Assembly (NCBI GenBank): GCA_005217565.1
Contig: SJCO01000001.1
Coordinates: 375,893 to 439,892, forward strand
DNA: 64,000 nt
Reading direction: 5' to 3'
Source: Puteibacter caeruleilacunae
GTDB taxonomy: Bacteria > Bacteroidota > Bacteroidia > Bacteroidales > Prolixibacteraceae
The notes under the pieces were generated by a model. That model was not told the DNA's origin. It made no database searches and saw only the letters and a program-made list of their open reading frames with translations. Position 1 is the stretch's first letter. The number at the start of each line of letters is the position of its first letter. Positions 8,213 to 15,739 of this stretch are shown here, in pieces. Made by a program: the position numbers and the translations under genes.

Positions 8213-9934
8213 ATGAAAAAGTTATTCGTTAGTGCACTATTGGTGGGTGCATTGTGTAATGCTTTTAATGTAAAAGCTAAACCGGTTAAGGAGAAAGCCG
8301 GTACAGTAGTTTATCAAATGATCTCTCATGGAAAGCCAATCCCTCAGGCTGGTGAGACTATCTTAAAGTATGCCAATGGTGTTGCTGTAGTGGAGCGCAA
8401 GGCTCCAAAGGAGCAAAATTTGATTCCAGAGGTACCAAAGGAGAAGACAATTATTGACTTTTCAGGAGGACAAGCGTATCAATTGGCGAAATTGATGGAT
8501 GGAAGTTTGTATCATACTGCCAAGCAGTTGAGTGATCTTCCTAAGCCAAAAGTTACCGATGAAACAGAAGAGATTCTTGGCTATAACTGTAAAAAGGCAA
8601 CCATTGTTCTGTTTTCTAATCGTATTGATCTTTGGTTTACAACAGAAGCAGGTATAAAAGGTGCTCCTTCTGTAGGTTCGGGACTTACTGATGGTGTGGT
8701 ACTAAAAATGGTTCGCAATGGCAGCTATGGAATGTTGGCTACAAAAATCGACCTGCAAAAGAAAAGTAAGGAAGAATTGATGCCAACTAATCTGGGTGCT
8801 CTTGTTAATGGACCAGTGTATCAATCAAAATTGAAGAGTAGTTACATTAAATCGGTAGAAGTCTTCGATAGAGAGCAGATCAGTTGGGGTAATGAAATTA
8901 ATAATCCTGAGGGAGAAGTTCTTGATGCTATTTATAAATATGCGGGCGGAACTTTGATTCTAAAGAAGGTTAAGCTTCCTAAGGTGACTGATGATTATGA
9001 TGTGTTTGCCGAGATTGTACAGTATTCCAATGGAGATGCTTACGATCGCACAGGATCGATCTTCATGATTCCTCAGGATAGAGAGCGTTCATTCCTTGAT
9101 GGACTTCAGAAAGGGGTGAAAACATTACCTGAATATAAGGATGTAGAAGGAAAAGCTTATCAGGGTGTTGTAGCAACCGATGATTATCTTCCTGTGTTGG
9201 AAATGGTGCGTTTCTTTACCTCGTTTGGTGTGCGTGCTTTCAATGAAAAGCGCACGGTAGTTGGACAACAATGGGAAGATTCAACTATATTCAAGCAAGA
9301 TATTTCATACTTATTGCCTAAGTTGCAGGGAGAAGTCTGGATCGGAGCCTTTATAGGAAACTACGATAAAGGAGGGCACAAATTAAGCCTTAAATTAAAC
9401 TATTATCCTGGAAGTCGTGTTATCTCTGAGGAACCAGAAAAAAAGAAATGGGTATTACCATTGTTTAATACCTGTAATGTGATGGAGATGGCAGGACAAA
9501 GTTATGGTACCATGTTTAAAGGTGATTCATTGAAGGTTGGCTTTACAATTCCTGAAGGCGTTAAGAATGTGCGTTTGGAGTATATCTCAACTGGCCATGG
9601 CGGCTGGGGAGGCGGCGATGAGTTTAACCAGAAGATGAATGAAATCTTTGTTGATGGGGATAAGGTATTTGGATATATCCCATGGCGTAGAGATTGTGGT
9701 ACTTATCGTAATTCAAATCCATCATCAGGAAACTTCTGGAATGGTATTTCATCATCAGATTTGAGTCGCTCAGGATGGTGTCCTGCTACCTTAACAAATC
9801 CGGTAACTGTTCCTTTTACAGGAATCGAGGCAGGAAAACATACCATCCAGGTTGCAATTCCAATTGGTCCTAAAGAAGGAGGAAGCTCAAGCTCGTGGAA
9901 TATTTCCGGAGTGTTAGTGGGTGAATATGAATAA
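8213..9934 (+). CDS. PNGase F-type peptide-N-glycosidase with N-terminal GLPGLI-like domain
   Basis: This 573-aa secreted protein ends in the two eight-stranded jelly rolls of PNGase F, the enzyme that cuts N-glycans from asparagine. The family residues are in place: Asp278 (AYDRT, matching Asp60 of PNGase F), Glu374 (GEVW, matching Glu118) and Glu470 (GGGDEF, matching Glu206). GHGGWGGGDEF, IPWRRDCGTYR and LSRSGWCPATLTNP are strongly diagnostic. Residues 30-185 form a separate domain resembling GLPGLI proteins (YNCKKATI, IDLWFTTEAGIKGAPS). A signal peptide covers residues 1-23. The start was moved from an upstream TTG to the ATG at 8213, which has AAGGAAGG just upstream. The enzyme would start host or algal glycoprotein breakdown upstream of the mannosidases further along. 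Confidence 0.88.
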   Translation: MKKLFVSALLVGALCNAFNVKAKPVKEKAGTVVYQMISHGKPIPQAGETILKYANGVAVVERKAPKEQNLIPEVPKEKTIIDFSGGQAYQLAKLMDGSLYHTAKQLSDLPKPKVTDETEEILGYNCKKATIVLFSNRIDLWFTTEAGIKGAPSVGSGLTDGVVLKMVRNGSYGMLATKIDLQKKSKEELMPTNLGALVNGPVYQSKLKSSYIKSVEVFDREQISWGNEINNPEGEVLDAIYKYAGGTLILKKVKLPKVTDDYDVFAEIVQYSNGDAYDRTGSIFMIPQDRERSFLDGLQKGVKTLPEYKDVEGKAYQGVVATDDYLPVLEMVRFFTSFGVRAFNEKRTVVGQQWEDSTIFKQDISYLLPKLQGEVWIGAFIGNYDKGGHKLSLKLNYYPGSRVISEEPEKKKWVLPLFNTCNVMEMAGQSYGTMFKGDSLKVGFTIPEGVKNVRLEYISTGHGGWGGGDEFNQKMNEIFVDGDKVFGYIPWRRDCGTYRNSNPSSGNFWNGISSSDLSRSGWCPATLTNPVTVPFTGIEAGKHTIQVAIPIGPKEGGSSSSWNISGVLVGEYE

Positions 9935-9952
9935 GAAGCTTTACATTTGATT

Positions 9953-10324
9953 ATGAATCTACCTGAAAAATTAAATATTGGTAATATCGAGCAGTTTCTC
10001 GATAAGAAGGAAATCATTGAAATGACGGCAGCTCAAATCATGAAGGACTTTGGTATGTTTGGCGTGGAATTGTCTTTTTCCGGAAACATTGAAGGTGCTT
10101 ACGATGAGTTGCAAAACCAGTTGATTACCCAAATCGAGGAGTTGCAACAAAGAAACGAAGAGTTACTATTGTCAATATTGTACCAGGTAGATATTAGTAA
10201 AGTGGACATTCAGAAAACTGCCGTTCAATTTCCTCACTTTTCTTTTGTTGAGGTCGTTGCTCATCAGATAATTTTTAGAGATTTAAAGAAGGTTCTATAT
10301 CGAATCTATTATCGCAATAAATAA
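9953..10324 (+). CDS. small protein of unknown function, coiled-coil
   Basis: I do not recognise this 123-aa protein. It has no signal peptide or membrane segment. The middle (about residues 40-70, ELQNQLITQIEELQQRNEELL) is a likely coiled coil or long helix, and the C-terminus is basic (LYRIYYRNK). It lies 18 bp after the PNGase gene and 13 bp before a lipoprotein esterase gene, so it is probably cotranscribed with both. The ATG at 9953 is preferred to a TTG six bases upstream. Confidence 0.7.
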   Translation: MNLPEKLNIGNIEQFLDKKEIIEMTAAQIMKDFGMFGVELSFSGNIEGAYDELQNQLITQIEELQQRNEELLLSILYQVDISKVDIQKTAVQFPHFSFVEVVAHQIIFRDLKKVLYRIYYRNK

Positions 10325-10337
10325 CTTTTCAAGAAAA

Positions 10338-11582
10338 ATGAAGACTAAATTTTTACACTACTGCATGGCATTTGGAATACTGGCTACCATCTTTTCTTCG
10401 TGTACCAGGGTACAGCCAGAAGAGAACATGAAGAACTGGTTACAAAAGGATGCAACAGAGAGACCATCATTAAATACTGTTGGAGTAGGTTTGTTGCCAT
10501 TGAAAGCCGATGAAGCTGAAACTATAGGTAAACTTATTATTGATCATCAAAGAGCAGAGCTAAAAAATGAGTTAGAAACTGCCTGGAACAATAAGGAGGT
10601 TACCTGGGACAAGTATTCAATGAAGTTCATGTATAAGGTTTTTGGTGAAAAACCTGCTAACGGACGTAGTCTTTATATTTCAATGCATGGCGGTGGAGGT
10701 GCTCCTCCTGCATTAAACGATCAACAGTGGCAGAATCAGATTCGTTTATATGAACCAAAAGAAGGAGTTTATTTGGCACCACGTGCATCAACCGATACCT
10801 GGAATCTTTGGCATCAAGCTCATATCGATAAATTGTTTGATAAAATTATTCAGGCTGCTGTACTTTTTGCTGATGTTGACATCAATAAAGTATATATCAT
10901 GGGATATTCAGCAGGAGGTGATGGAGTTTATCAATTGTCGCGCCGTATGTCAGACCATTGGGCTGCTGCCGCAATGATGGCAGGACACCCTAATGAGGTA
11001 ACTCCTGAAGGTGTTCGCAACATTGGTTACTGTATGTATATGGGTGAGTTAGACGGAGCATATAATCGTAACAAGATTGCAGCAAACTGGAAGGTATTAC
11101 TGGACAGTCTTCATCGTGCTGATCCCAAAGGTTACAACCACGAGGTTCACATTGTTCCTGGAAAAGGTCACTGGATGGAGCGATACGATACTATTGCTGT
11201 GCCATGGATGGCTAAATTTACAAGAAATCCATTGCCAGAGAAGATTGTATGGAAGCAAGATGATGTGCATTATGAAGACTACTACTGGTTACATGTTCCT
11301 GCAAAGGCCATCAAAACAGGTGAGCGTGTGGTAGTTGAACACGAAGGAAATAGTTTTAATATCCTTGAGAATTACAGCGATACCTTAGTAATCAAATTAA
11401 ATGATAAATTGGTAAACCTGGATAAACCTGTAGCGATAAAAGTGAACGGTAATGAGATCTTTAAAGGAAAGGTTGCACGTACAGCCTATGTGCTTTGGAA
11501 CTCTCTAAAAGATCGTGTTGATGAAAACTATGCTTTCTCTTCAGAATTGAAAATCGTGAACAATAATAAGGTAGTGAATTAG
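10338..11582 (+). CDS. alpha/beta-hydrolase (esterase/peptidase-like) lipoprotein
   Basis: This 414-aa protein has a signal peptide ending in a lipobox-like IFSSC (lipidated Cys22), so it is probably tethered to the outer membrane. The catalytic domain is an alpha/beta hydrolase of the PHB-depolymerase/prolyl-oligopeptidase kind. It has an oxyanion segment (SMHGGGGAPP, 115-124), a nucleophile elbow Gly-Tyr-Ser191-Ala-Gly, a likely acid Asp239 (GELDG) and His278 (GKGHW). A beta-rich tail (about 300-410) follows. The substrate cannot be read from the sequence. Its position behind a PNGase suggests a role in handling released glycans or glycopeptides, but this is inference. Confidence 0.82.
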   Translation: MKTKFLHYCMAFGILATIFSSCTRVQPEENMKNWLQKDATERPSLNTVGVGLLPLKADEAETIGKLIIDHQRAELKNELETAWNNKEVTWDKYSMKFMYKVFGEKPANGRSLYISMHGGGGAPPALNDQQWQNQIRLYEPKEGVYLAPRASTDTWNLWHQAHIDKLFDKIIQAAVLFADVDINKVYIMGYSAGGDGVYQLSRRMSDHWAAAAMMAGHPNEVTPEGVRNIGYCMYMGELDGAYNRNKIAANWKVLLDSLHRADPKGYNHEVHIVPGKGHWMERYDTIAVPWMAKFTRNPLPEKIVWKQDDVHYEDYYWLHVPAKAIKTGERVVVEHEGNSFNILENYSDTLVIKLNDKLVNLDKPVAIKVNGNEIFKGKVARTAYVLWNSLKDRVDENYAFSSELKIVNNNKVVN

Positions 11583-11606
11583 TCACAATAGATACTACAA
11601 TTGAAT

Positions 11607-11639
11607 AAAAGCCATCTTCGGAGTACGAGGATGGCTTTT
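11607..11639 (+). terminator. rho-independent terminator
   Basis: A stem of about 14 bp (AAAAGCCATCTTCG with CGAGGATGGCTTTT, including one G-T pair) with loop GAGTA ends in TTTT and an A/T-rich tail. It closes the PNGase-esterase unit and shows that the U32 gene cannot start at the in-frame TTG at 11601. Confidence 0.85.
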
Positions 11640-11656
11640 ATTATTAAAGAAACTAT

Positions 11657-11664
11657 TACTTTTG
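11657..11664 (+). promoter_or_regulatory. -7 promoter element of the U32 gene
   Basis: TACTTTTG is a perfect match to the Bacteroidota -7 consensus TAnnTTTG. It lies between the preceding terminator and the ATG at 11682. No clear -33 TTTG is seen. Confidence 0.5.
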
Positions 11665-11681
11665 CGGAAAGATTAGAAAGA

Positions 11682-13664
11682 ATGAATAAACCTGAATTAT
11701 TATTACCTGTAGGTAATACCGAGAATTTTTTTGCAGCTGTAGATGGAGGAGCTGATGCAATCTATTTAGGATTGAAGCAGTTTAATGCACGAGGAAGAGC
11801 TGCTAACTTTTCATATCCTCAGTTGGATGCTTTGCTTAAGGTGGCTAAGCGCAACAATGTTAGCGTGTATGTTACTTTAAATACGGTGATCAAGAACGAG
11901 GAGATTCCTGATATGCTGGAGGTATTGAACGTATTGTCACGGATGCCTATCTCTGCTGTAATTATTCAGGATTGGGGGGTATATCATCTAATCAAAAAGC
12001 ATTTCCCTAATATCACGGTGCACGCAAGTACCCAGATGGCATTTCACAATTCAAATGGTGCTGCGTATGCCCAGCAGGTAGGTTTTGATCGCGTAATTCT
12101 AGCACGAGAACTTACCCTCCGCGAGTTGAAAGGTATCAAGCAAAAGACTGATGTTGAGCTTGAAGTATTCTCTCATGGAGCATTATGTTATTCTTTTTCA
12201 GGAATGTGTTTGTTTAGTAGTTACCTGGGAGGTAATGGTGCTAACAGGGGATTATGTACACAGCCTTGTCGCCGTAATTATAATTCAGGCGATGATCAGC
12301 ATTATGTGTTCAACTTAAAGGATAATCAGCTGATTGATCTGATACCTGAATTGGCTGAACTAGGTATTGCATCAGTAAAAATTGAAGGGCGATTAAAGCC
12401 AGCAGAGTATGTCAATAAAGTTGCCAGAGCTTATCGTAGAGTTATTGATGATGCTAATGAATTGACCAATGCCAAGAACATTCTTCATTATGATTTAGGG
12501 CGCGAAAAGACCGCTTATTTCATGGGAGGAAATGTTAGTGAGAGTATTTCTGATTCTCCAAATACAGGGGTTTATCTTGGCAAGATTGAGCGTATTAAGG
12601 GGCCTAAGATCTACTTCCGTTCGGATGTCGAGCTTCAGAATGGTTATCGTGTAAGAATTCGCTCTTCAAGAAGTGATGAGCAGATAGCAGTGAAGGTGAA
12701 AGACCTTTATCAGAATGAAGAAGGAGTGTATAGCATGTTGTGCGATCAACGTACACTTAAAAGAGGCGACTTAGTCTTCCTTGCTGGTATGCCTGAGAAA
12801 AAGTTCCCTGGTCGCTTTGAAGGTCAGTTTAAATTCCGTCAGAAGGATCTTCCTTTTGGATTGAAGAAAAAAATGATATCAGGTATTATTCAGCCTGAAA
12901 GGGTAAAGCAACCTGAATTGTATATCCGTATTGATTCAGTAGATTGGTTGAAGAAGATTCGTATCGATGATGCTGATGGTTTAATCCTTCGTTTTTCGCG
13001 ACAGGAGTGGCCTAAGCTGAATCTTGATACTCCTTTTGTGCAACGTAGTAAGCATAAGTTCATCGTCGAATTGCCTAAGTTTATTCCTGAAAGTGACTTG
13101 GAATTCTATAAGAAACTGTGCAGAGATTTCCATAAGAAAGGATTTAGGCGATTTATGTTGAGTCATGTTTCTCAGAAGACGTTGATTCCTCGAAAATCGG
13201 AGATCCTTACCAATGAAAACTGTTACGTTTATAATGATGCTGCAGCTGCATTTCTGGCAACACAGAATGTTAAACGTTGGATGTATCCATTGGAGAATGA
13301 GATGATCAACCTTTACAAAGGAAAAGATAGGGCTGGTATTGTACCTCTTTACTTCTATCCTGATTTATTTTATTCTCGAATGCCAGTGAAGCTTGATCGC
13401 TCTGAAGAGGTGTTTAAAGATGACAAAGGATATTCATTCACGCGTAAAGTTCAGGATGGTATTACAATTATTCGTCCTGAGAATCCAGTGTCGTTATTGC
13501 AATATAGGAAGCAATTAGAAGCAAAAGGATTCAGACGTTTTCTTCTTGACTTTACCGGGGAGAGGGTTTCAAAGAATATTTATAAAAAGGTAATCACCCG
13601 ATTCAGTAAAGGAGAGCAGGTACAGCCATCAACTACGTTCAATTTTAAGAAGGGCTTGAAGTAA
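11682..13664 (+). CDS. U32-family protein (RlhA/peptidase U32-like)
   Basis: This 660-aa cytosolic protein belongs to the 'peptidase U32' family, whose characterised members are better known for 23S rRNA C2501 hydroxylation (RlhA) and tRNA hydroxylation (TrhP) than proteolysis. The TIM-barrel part (1-300) carries ELLLPVGNTENFFAAVDGGADAIYLG and the family signature EVFSHGALCYSFSGMCLFSS. It also has the nearby cysteines GLCTQPCRR, candidates for an Fe-S cluster with the signature's own cysteines. Residues 300-660 are the long C-terminal extension seen in RlhA-type proteins. The start is ATG 11682 because the upstream in-frame starts lie in a terminator. It is monocistronic with its own -7 element and a bidirectional terminator behind. 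Confidence 0.87.
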   Translation: MNKPELLLPVGNTENFFAAVDGGADAIYLGLKQFNARGRAANFSYPQLDALLKVAKRNNVSVYVTLNTVIKNEEIPDMLEVLNVLSRMPISAVIIQDWGVYHLIKKHFPNITVHASTQMAFHNSNGAAYAQQVGFDRVILARELTLRELKGIKQKTDVELEVFSHGALCYSFSGMCLFSSYLGGNGANRGLCTQPCRRNYNSGDDQHYVFNLKDNQLIDLIPELAELGIASVKIEGRLKPAEYVNKVARAYRRVIDDANELTNAKNILHYDLGREKTAYFMGGNVSESISDSPNTGVYLGKIERIKGPKIYFRSDVELQNGYRVRIRSSRSDEQIAVKVKDLYQNEEGVYSMLCDQRTLKRGDLVFLAGMPEKKFPGRFEGQFKFRQKDLPFGLKKKMISGIIQPERVKQPELYIRIDSVDWLKKIRIDDADGLILRFSRQEWPKLNLDTPFVQRSKHKFIVELPKFIPESDLEFYKKLCRDFHKKGFRRFMLSHVSQKTLIPRKSEILTNENCYVYNDAAAAFLATQNVKRWMYPLENEMINLYKGKDRAGIVPLYFYPDLFYSRMPVKLDRSEEVFKDDKGYSFTRKVQDGITIIRPENPVSLLQYRKQLEAKGFRRFLLDFTGERVSKNIYKKVITRFSKGEQVQPSTTFNFKKGLK

Positions 13665-13685
13665 TAAGGCCTTCTGTCCAAATAA

Positions 13686-13723
13686 AAAAGCGCGATTATT
13701 CTTTATCGGATAATCGCGCTTTT
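13686..13723. terminator. bidirectional terminator
   Basis: A 14-bp perfect stem (AAAAGCGCGATTAT with ATAATCGCGCTTTT), extendable by two G-T/C-G pairs, has a T-run on one strand and an A-run on the other. It serves the convergent U32 and ThuA genes. Confidence 0.9.
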
Positions 13724-13741
13724 CTTTGCTATATGTAGGAA

Positions 13742-14485
13742 TTATTTCACCTCTTTAGCCACCCAAAGAATACCTTGTCGTAGGTGCTCTCTAAATAGCG
13801 GATCATCGTAATGCTCATTAGTATGTCCCAATGCTGTATACCATTGAACGCCTCCATCATACTTATGATACCAGGCCAGAGGGAAATAGGTTCCGAAAAT
13901 GTTCCCCGGAAAATCCTTCATTTTATCATCGGTAACTGTGGTAAGATCGGCAGCAAATAATACATTGATATCAGGATTAAGATTGTCCATGAAATAACAC
14001 TCATCTTCCCATTGCCAGATTTTAGGCAGGTGTTTTGTAGATTGATGATTCTGATCAATCATATGAATATCAAACTTTTGTCGTTTAGGATGACGAACGA
14101 ATCTTCCGCCAATCATAGCATTGAACCAAGGCCAGTTGCGTTCTGTACCGCAGGCAATATGTACACCCACAAAGCCTCCTCCGTTTTGAATATAATGCTT
14201 GAAAATATCACGTTGTTGATCATTATCGAACACTTCATTATTGGTGTTGTTGAAGATCAATAGATCGTATTTATCGATATTCTCTGTCAAGTATCCCGAA
14301 TCGTCAGATACCTCCACTTTAAATCCGTCTTTCTCACAGATATCAGTCAAGGCCTTTGTTGCAGCTGCTATATTTTTATGTACAAATCCTTTCCCATTTT
14401 CAGTGAAAATAAGGACTTTTTGATTGTTTCTTTTAGCTGTACATGTTATGGTGCAAAGTAATAATAGTGCGACTAACAATCTCAT
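13742..14485 (-). CDS. ThuA-like domain protein, secreted
   Basis: This 247-aa protein has an N-terminal signal peptide and a single ThuA-like (class I glutamine amidotransferase-like) domain. Visible family features are KVLIFTENGKGFVHKNI at the first strand, YDLLIFNNT, GGGFVGVHIACGTE (the elbow strand) and QWYTALGHTNEHY near the end. In Bacteroidota such proteins are often found with sugar-utilisation genes; the founding member ThuA is linked to trehalose/disaccharide oxidation, but the biochemical role of most members is unknown. It is divergent from the GntR regulator across a 468-bp region full of repeats, so it may share control with the mannose cluster. Confidence 0.85.
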   Translation of the reverse strand: MRLLVALLLLCTITCTAKRNNQKVLIFTENGKGFVHKNIAAATKALTDICEKDGFKVEVSDDSGYLTENIDKYDLLIFNNTNNEVFDNDQQRDIFKHYIQNGGGFVGVHIACGTERNWPWFNAMIGGRFVRHPKRQKFDIHMIDQNHQSTKHLPKIWQWEDECYFMDNLNPDINVLFAADLTTVTDDKMKDFPGNIFGTYFPLAWYHKYDGGVQWYTALGHTNEHYDDPLFREHLRQGILWVAKEVK

Positions 14486-14770
14486 GTTATGTATCTTGTT
14501 TTTGATTAATTTGAGCCGAATATAACTAAAATGAAAGGAATTATAAGTAAATTAACGGTGTTTTGTGCATTCGATTGCATAAAACATTGATAAGTTACCA
14601 TTCAAACCTTTCAAATTGTGTTTGTCGAAAACTATAAGAAACTAATCTGTAGTAGTACATCAATAAAAAATTCATAATCGACGTAATTTTAAGCAAGGAA
14701 GTTCCCTAGTTGAAGTCTTCTTTACACCCTATCAAAACTGTCTAAAACCTATACTTTCCCTATCCTTTTA

Positions 14771-14818
14771 ATAGGGATGAGATAGGGAATGTATAGGGAA
14801 AACATAGGGGAAAGATAG
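14771..14818 (+). repeat. four tandem 11-bp ATAGGG repeats
   Basis: ATAGGGATGAG, ATAGGGAATGT, ATAGGGAAAAC and ATAGGGGAAAG follow each other with an exact 11-bp period, then a partial ATAG. Inverted copies (CCCTAT at 14727-14732 and 14758-14763) lie just upstream, and the last one forms an inverted repeat with the first ATAGGG. The period equals about one DNA turn, as expected for a protein binding cooperatively on one face. Confidence 0.85.
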
Positions 14819-14850
14819 CGTAAAGAATACTACTTCAAGGTAAGGAGGTG

Positions 14851-14883
14851 GTTCCTTCATGAAATAAAGTTTTGTTCCTTCAT
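14851..14883 (+). repeat. direct repeat GTTCCTTCAT x2, 23 bp apart
   Basis: Exact 10-bp copies lie at 14851-14860 and 14874-14883. The second starts on the last base of the -33 TTTG element of the gntR promoter, a position typical of an activator site. Confidence 0.6.
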
Positions 14884-14901
14884 AGTAATTTTATTTCTTT
14901 G
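14871..14901 (+). promoter_or_regulatory. gntR core promoter
   Basis: TTTG (14871-14874) is followed after exactly 19 bp by TTTCTTTG (14894-14901), a variant of TAnnTTTG. The spacing equals that of the promoter at 52690-52720, which carries the same operator type. Confidence 0.55.
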
Positions 14902-14917
14902 TATGTCTGAACAAATG
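14900..14917 (+). promoter_or_regulatory. putative GntR operator A
   Basis: TGTATGTCTGAACAAATG matches the palindrome at 52721-52738 at 12 of 16 arm positions, and the following ATGAACAA extends the match. It overlaps the expected transcription start just behind the -7 element, so a repressor bound here would block gntR itself. Confidence 0.5.
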
Positions 14918-14953
14918 AACAAGAACGTTTTTTGATAATCAAATAATCTTCGA

Positions 14954-15682
14954 ATGAAACTAAAAATAGATCATAATAGTCCCGTTCCATTGCATGCACA
15001 AGTAGAGGAGTTACTACGTAAGATGATTCAACTACCGGAGTACCGTAATGGGGGATTTCTACCTAAGGAAGTTGAATTGGCTAAAAAGCTAAGTATTTCA
15101 AGAAATACATTGCGACAAGCCACGAATAAGCTGGAGTATGAAGGATTGTTGATTCGAAAGAAAGGGGTAGGAACCAAGGTTGCAGAGAATTCGGTGACTA
15201 CACGATTAGATAGCTGGCATAGTTTCACGCAGGAGATGAACGAACAAGGTGTTGCATTTCAGACCTTCAATGTTGAGATTAGCTGGACAAAAGCTAACGA
15301 AAAGATCGCATCATTTATGAATGTTGACGAAGGAACCGAATTGCTTTGTCTTGCACGTTTAAGGGGTACGAAGGATGGTCCTTTTGTTTACTTTGAAAGT
15401 TATTTCCATCCTCGCATTGGATTGACTGGCGAAGAGGATTTTACACAACCTCTATATGATTTGCTTGAGAATGATTTCTCAACAGTAGCTGATGTGTCAA
15501 AAGAGCGTATTAAGGCAAGAGCGGCGACTAAAATTACTGCTGATCGATTGAAGATTAAGACCGGAGAGCCAGTGCTGTTAAGAGAACGATTTGTTCTTGA
15601 TGCAGGAAACCGTCCAATAGAGTACAATATAGGATTCTATAGAGCAGATAAGTTTACATATTCAATTGATATACAACGCTAA
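14954..15682 (+). CDS. GntR-family (HutC/UTRA) transcriptional regulator
   Basis: This 242-aa cytosolic regulator has a GntR winged helix (about residues 5-77, with VPLHAQVEELLRKMI and SISRNTLRQATNKLEYEGLL) and a UTRA effector domain (about 95-238). UTRA domains usually bind sugar phosphates or related small molecules. It heads a run of ROK kinase, MFS transporter and GH92 genes, so mannose, mannose-6-phosphate or a similar intermediate is a reasonable effector guess. An operator-like sequence overlaps its own promoter and suggests autoregulation. A related palindrome sits at the promoter of the distant GH/isomerase/GH38 unit. Confidence 0.92.
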   Translation: MKLKIDHNSPVPLHAQVEELLRKMIQLPEYRNGGFLPKEVELAKKLSISRNTLRQATNKLEYEGLLIRKKGVGTKVAENSVTTRLDSWHSFTQEMNEQGVAFQTFNVEISWTKANEKIASFMNVDEGTELLCLARLRGTKDGPFVYFESYFHPRIGLTGEEDFTQPLYDLLENDFSTVADVSKERIKARAATKITADRLKIKTGEPVLLRERFVLDAGNRPIEYNIGFYRADKFTYSIDIQR

Positions 15683-15721
15683 TTGAATCCCTCCCCTGTT
15701 TTGTGATTTTTTATAATAGTT

Positions 15722-15739
15722 TAAATGTATAAACATATG
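15722..15739 (+). promoter_or_regulatory. putative GntR operator B at the kinase start
   Basis: TAAATGTATAAACATATG shares the full right arm AACATATG and five of eight left-arm bases with the palindrome at 52721-52738; the match continues into GAACAA. It overlaps the start codon region of the ROK kinase, so part of the match could be coding coincidence. Confidence 0.35.

Larger units (their letters stand above)
14486..14953. other. 468-bp divergent intergenic region, dense in repeats
   Basis: No gene is visible. From left to right it holds an imperfect hairpin TTTTGTGCA/TGCATAAAA (14561-14584), CCCTAT motifs in inverted orientation (14727, 14758), four 11-bp ATAGGG repeats (14771-14818), a 10-bp direct repeat (14851-14883), and the gntR core promoter and operator (14871-14917). 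Confidence 0.7.

Noticed and set aside
14771-14818. ATAGGG repeats as a CRISPR array or plasmid iterons
   Set aside because: Units are 11 bp without spacers and no cas or rep gene is near.
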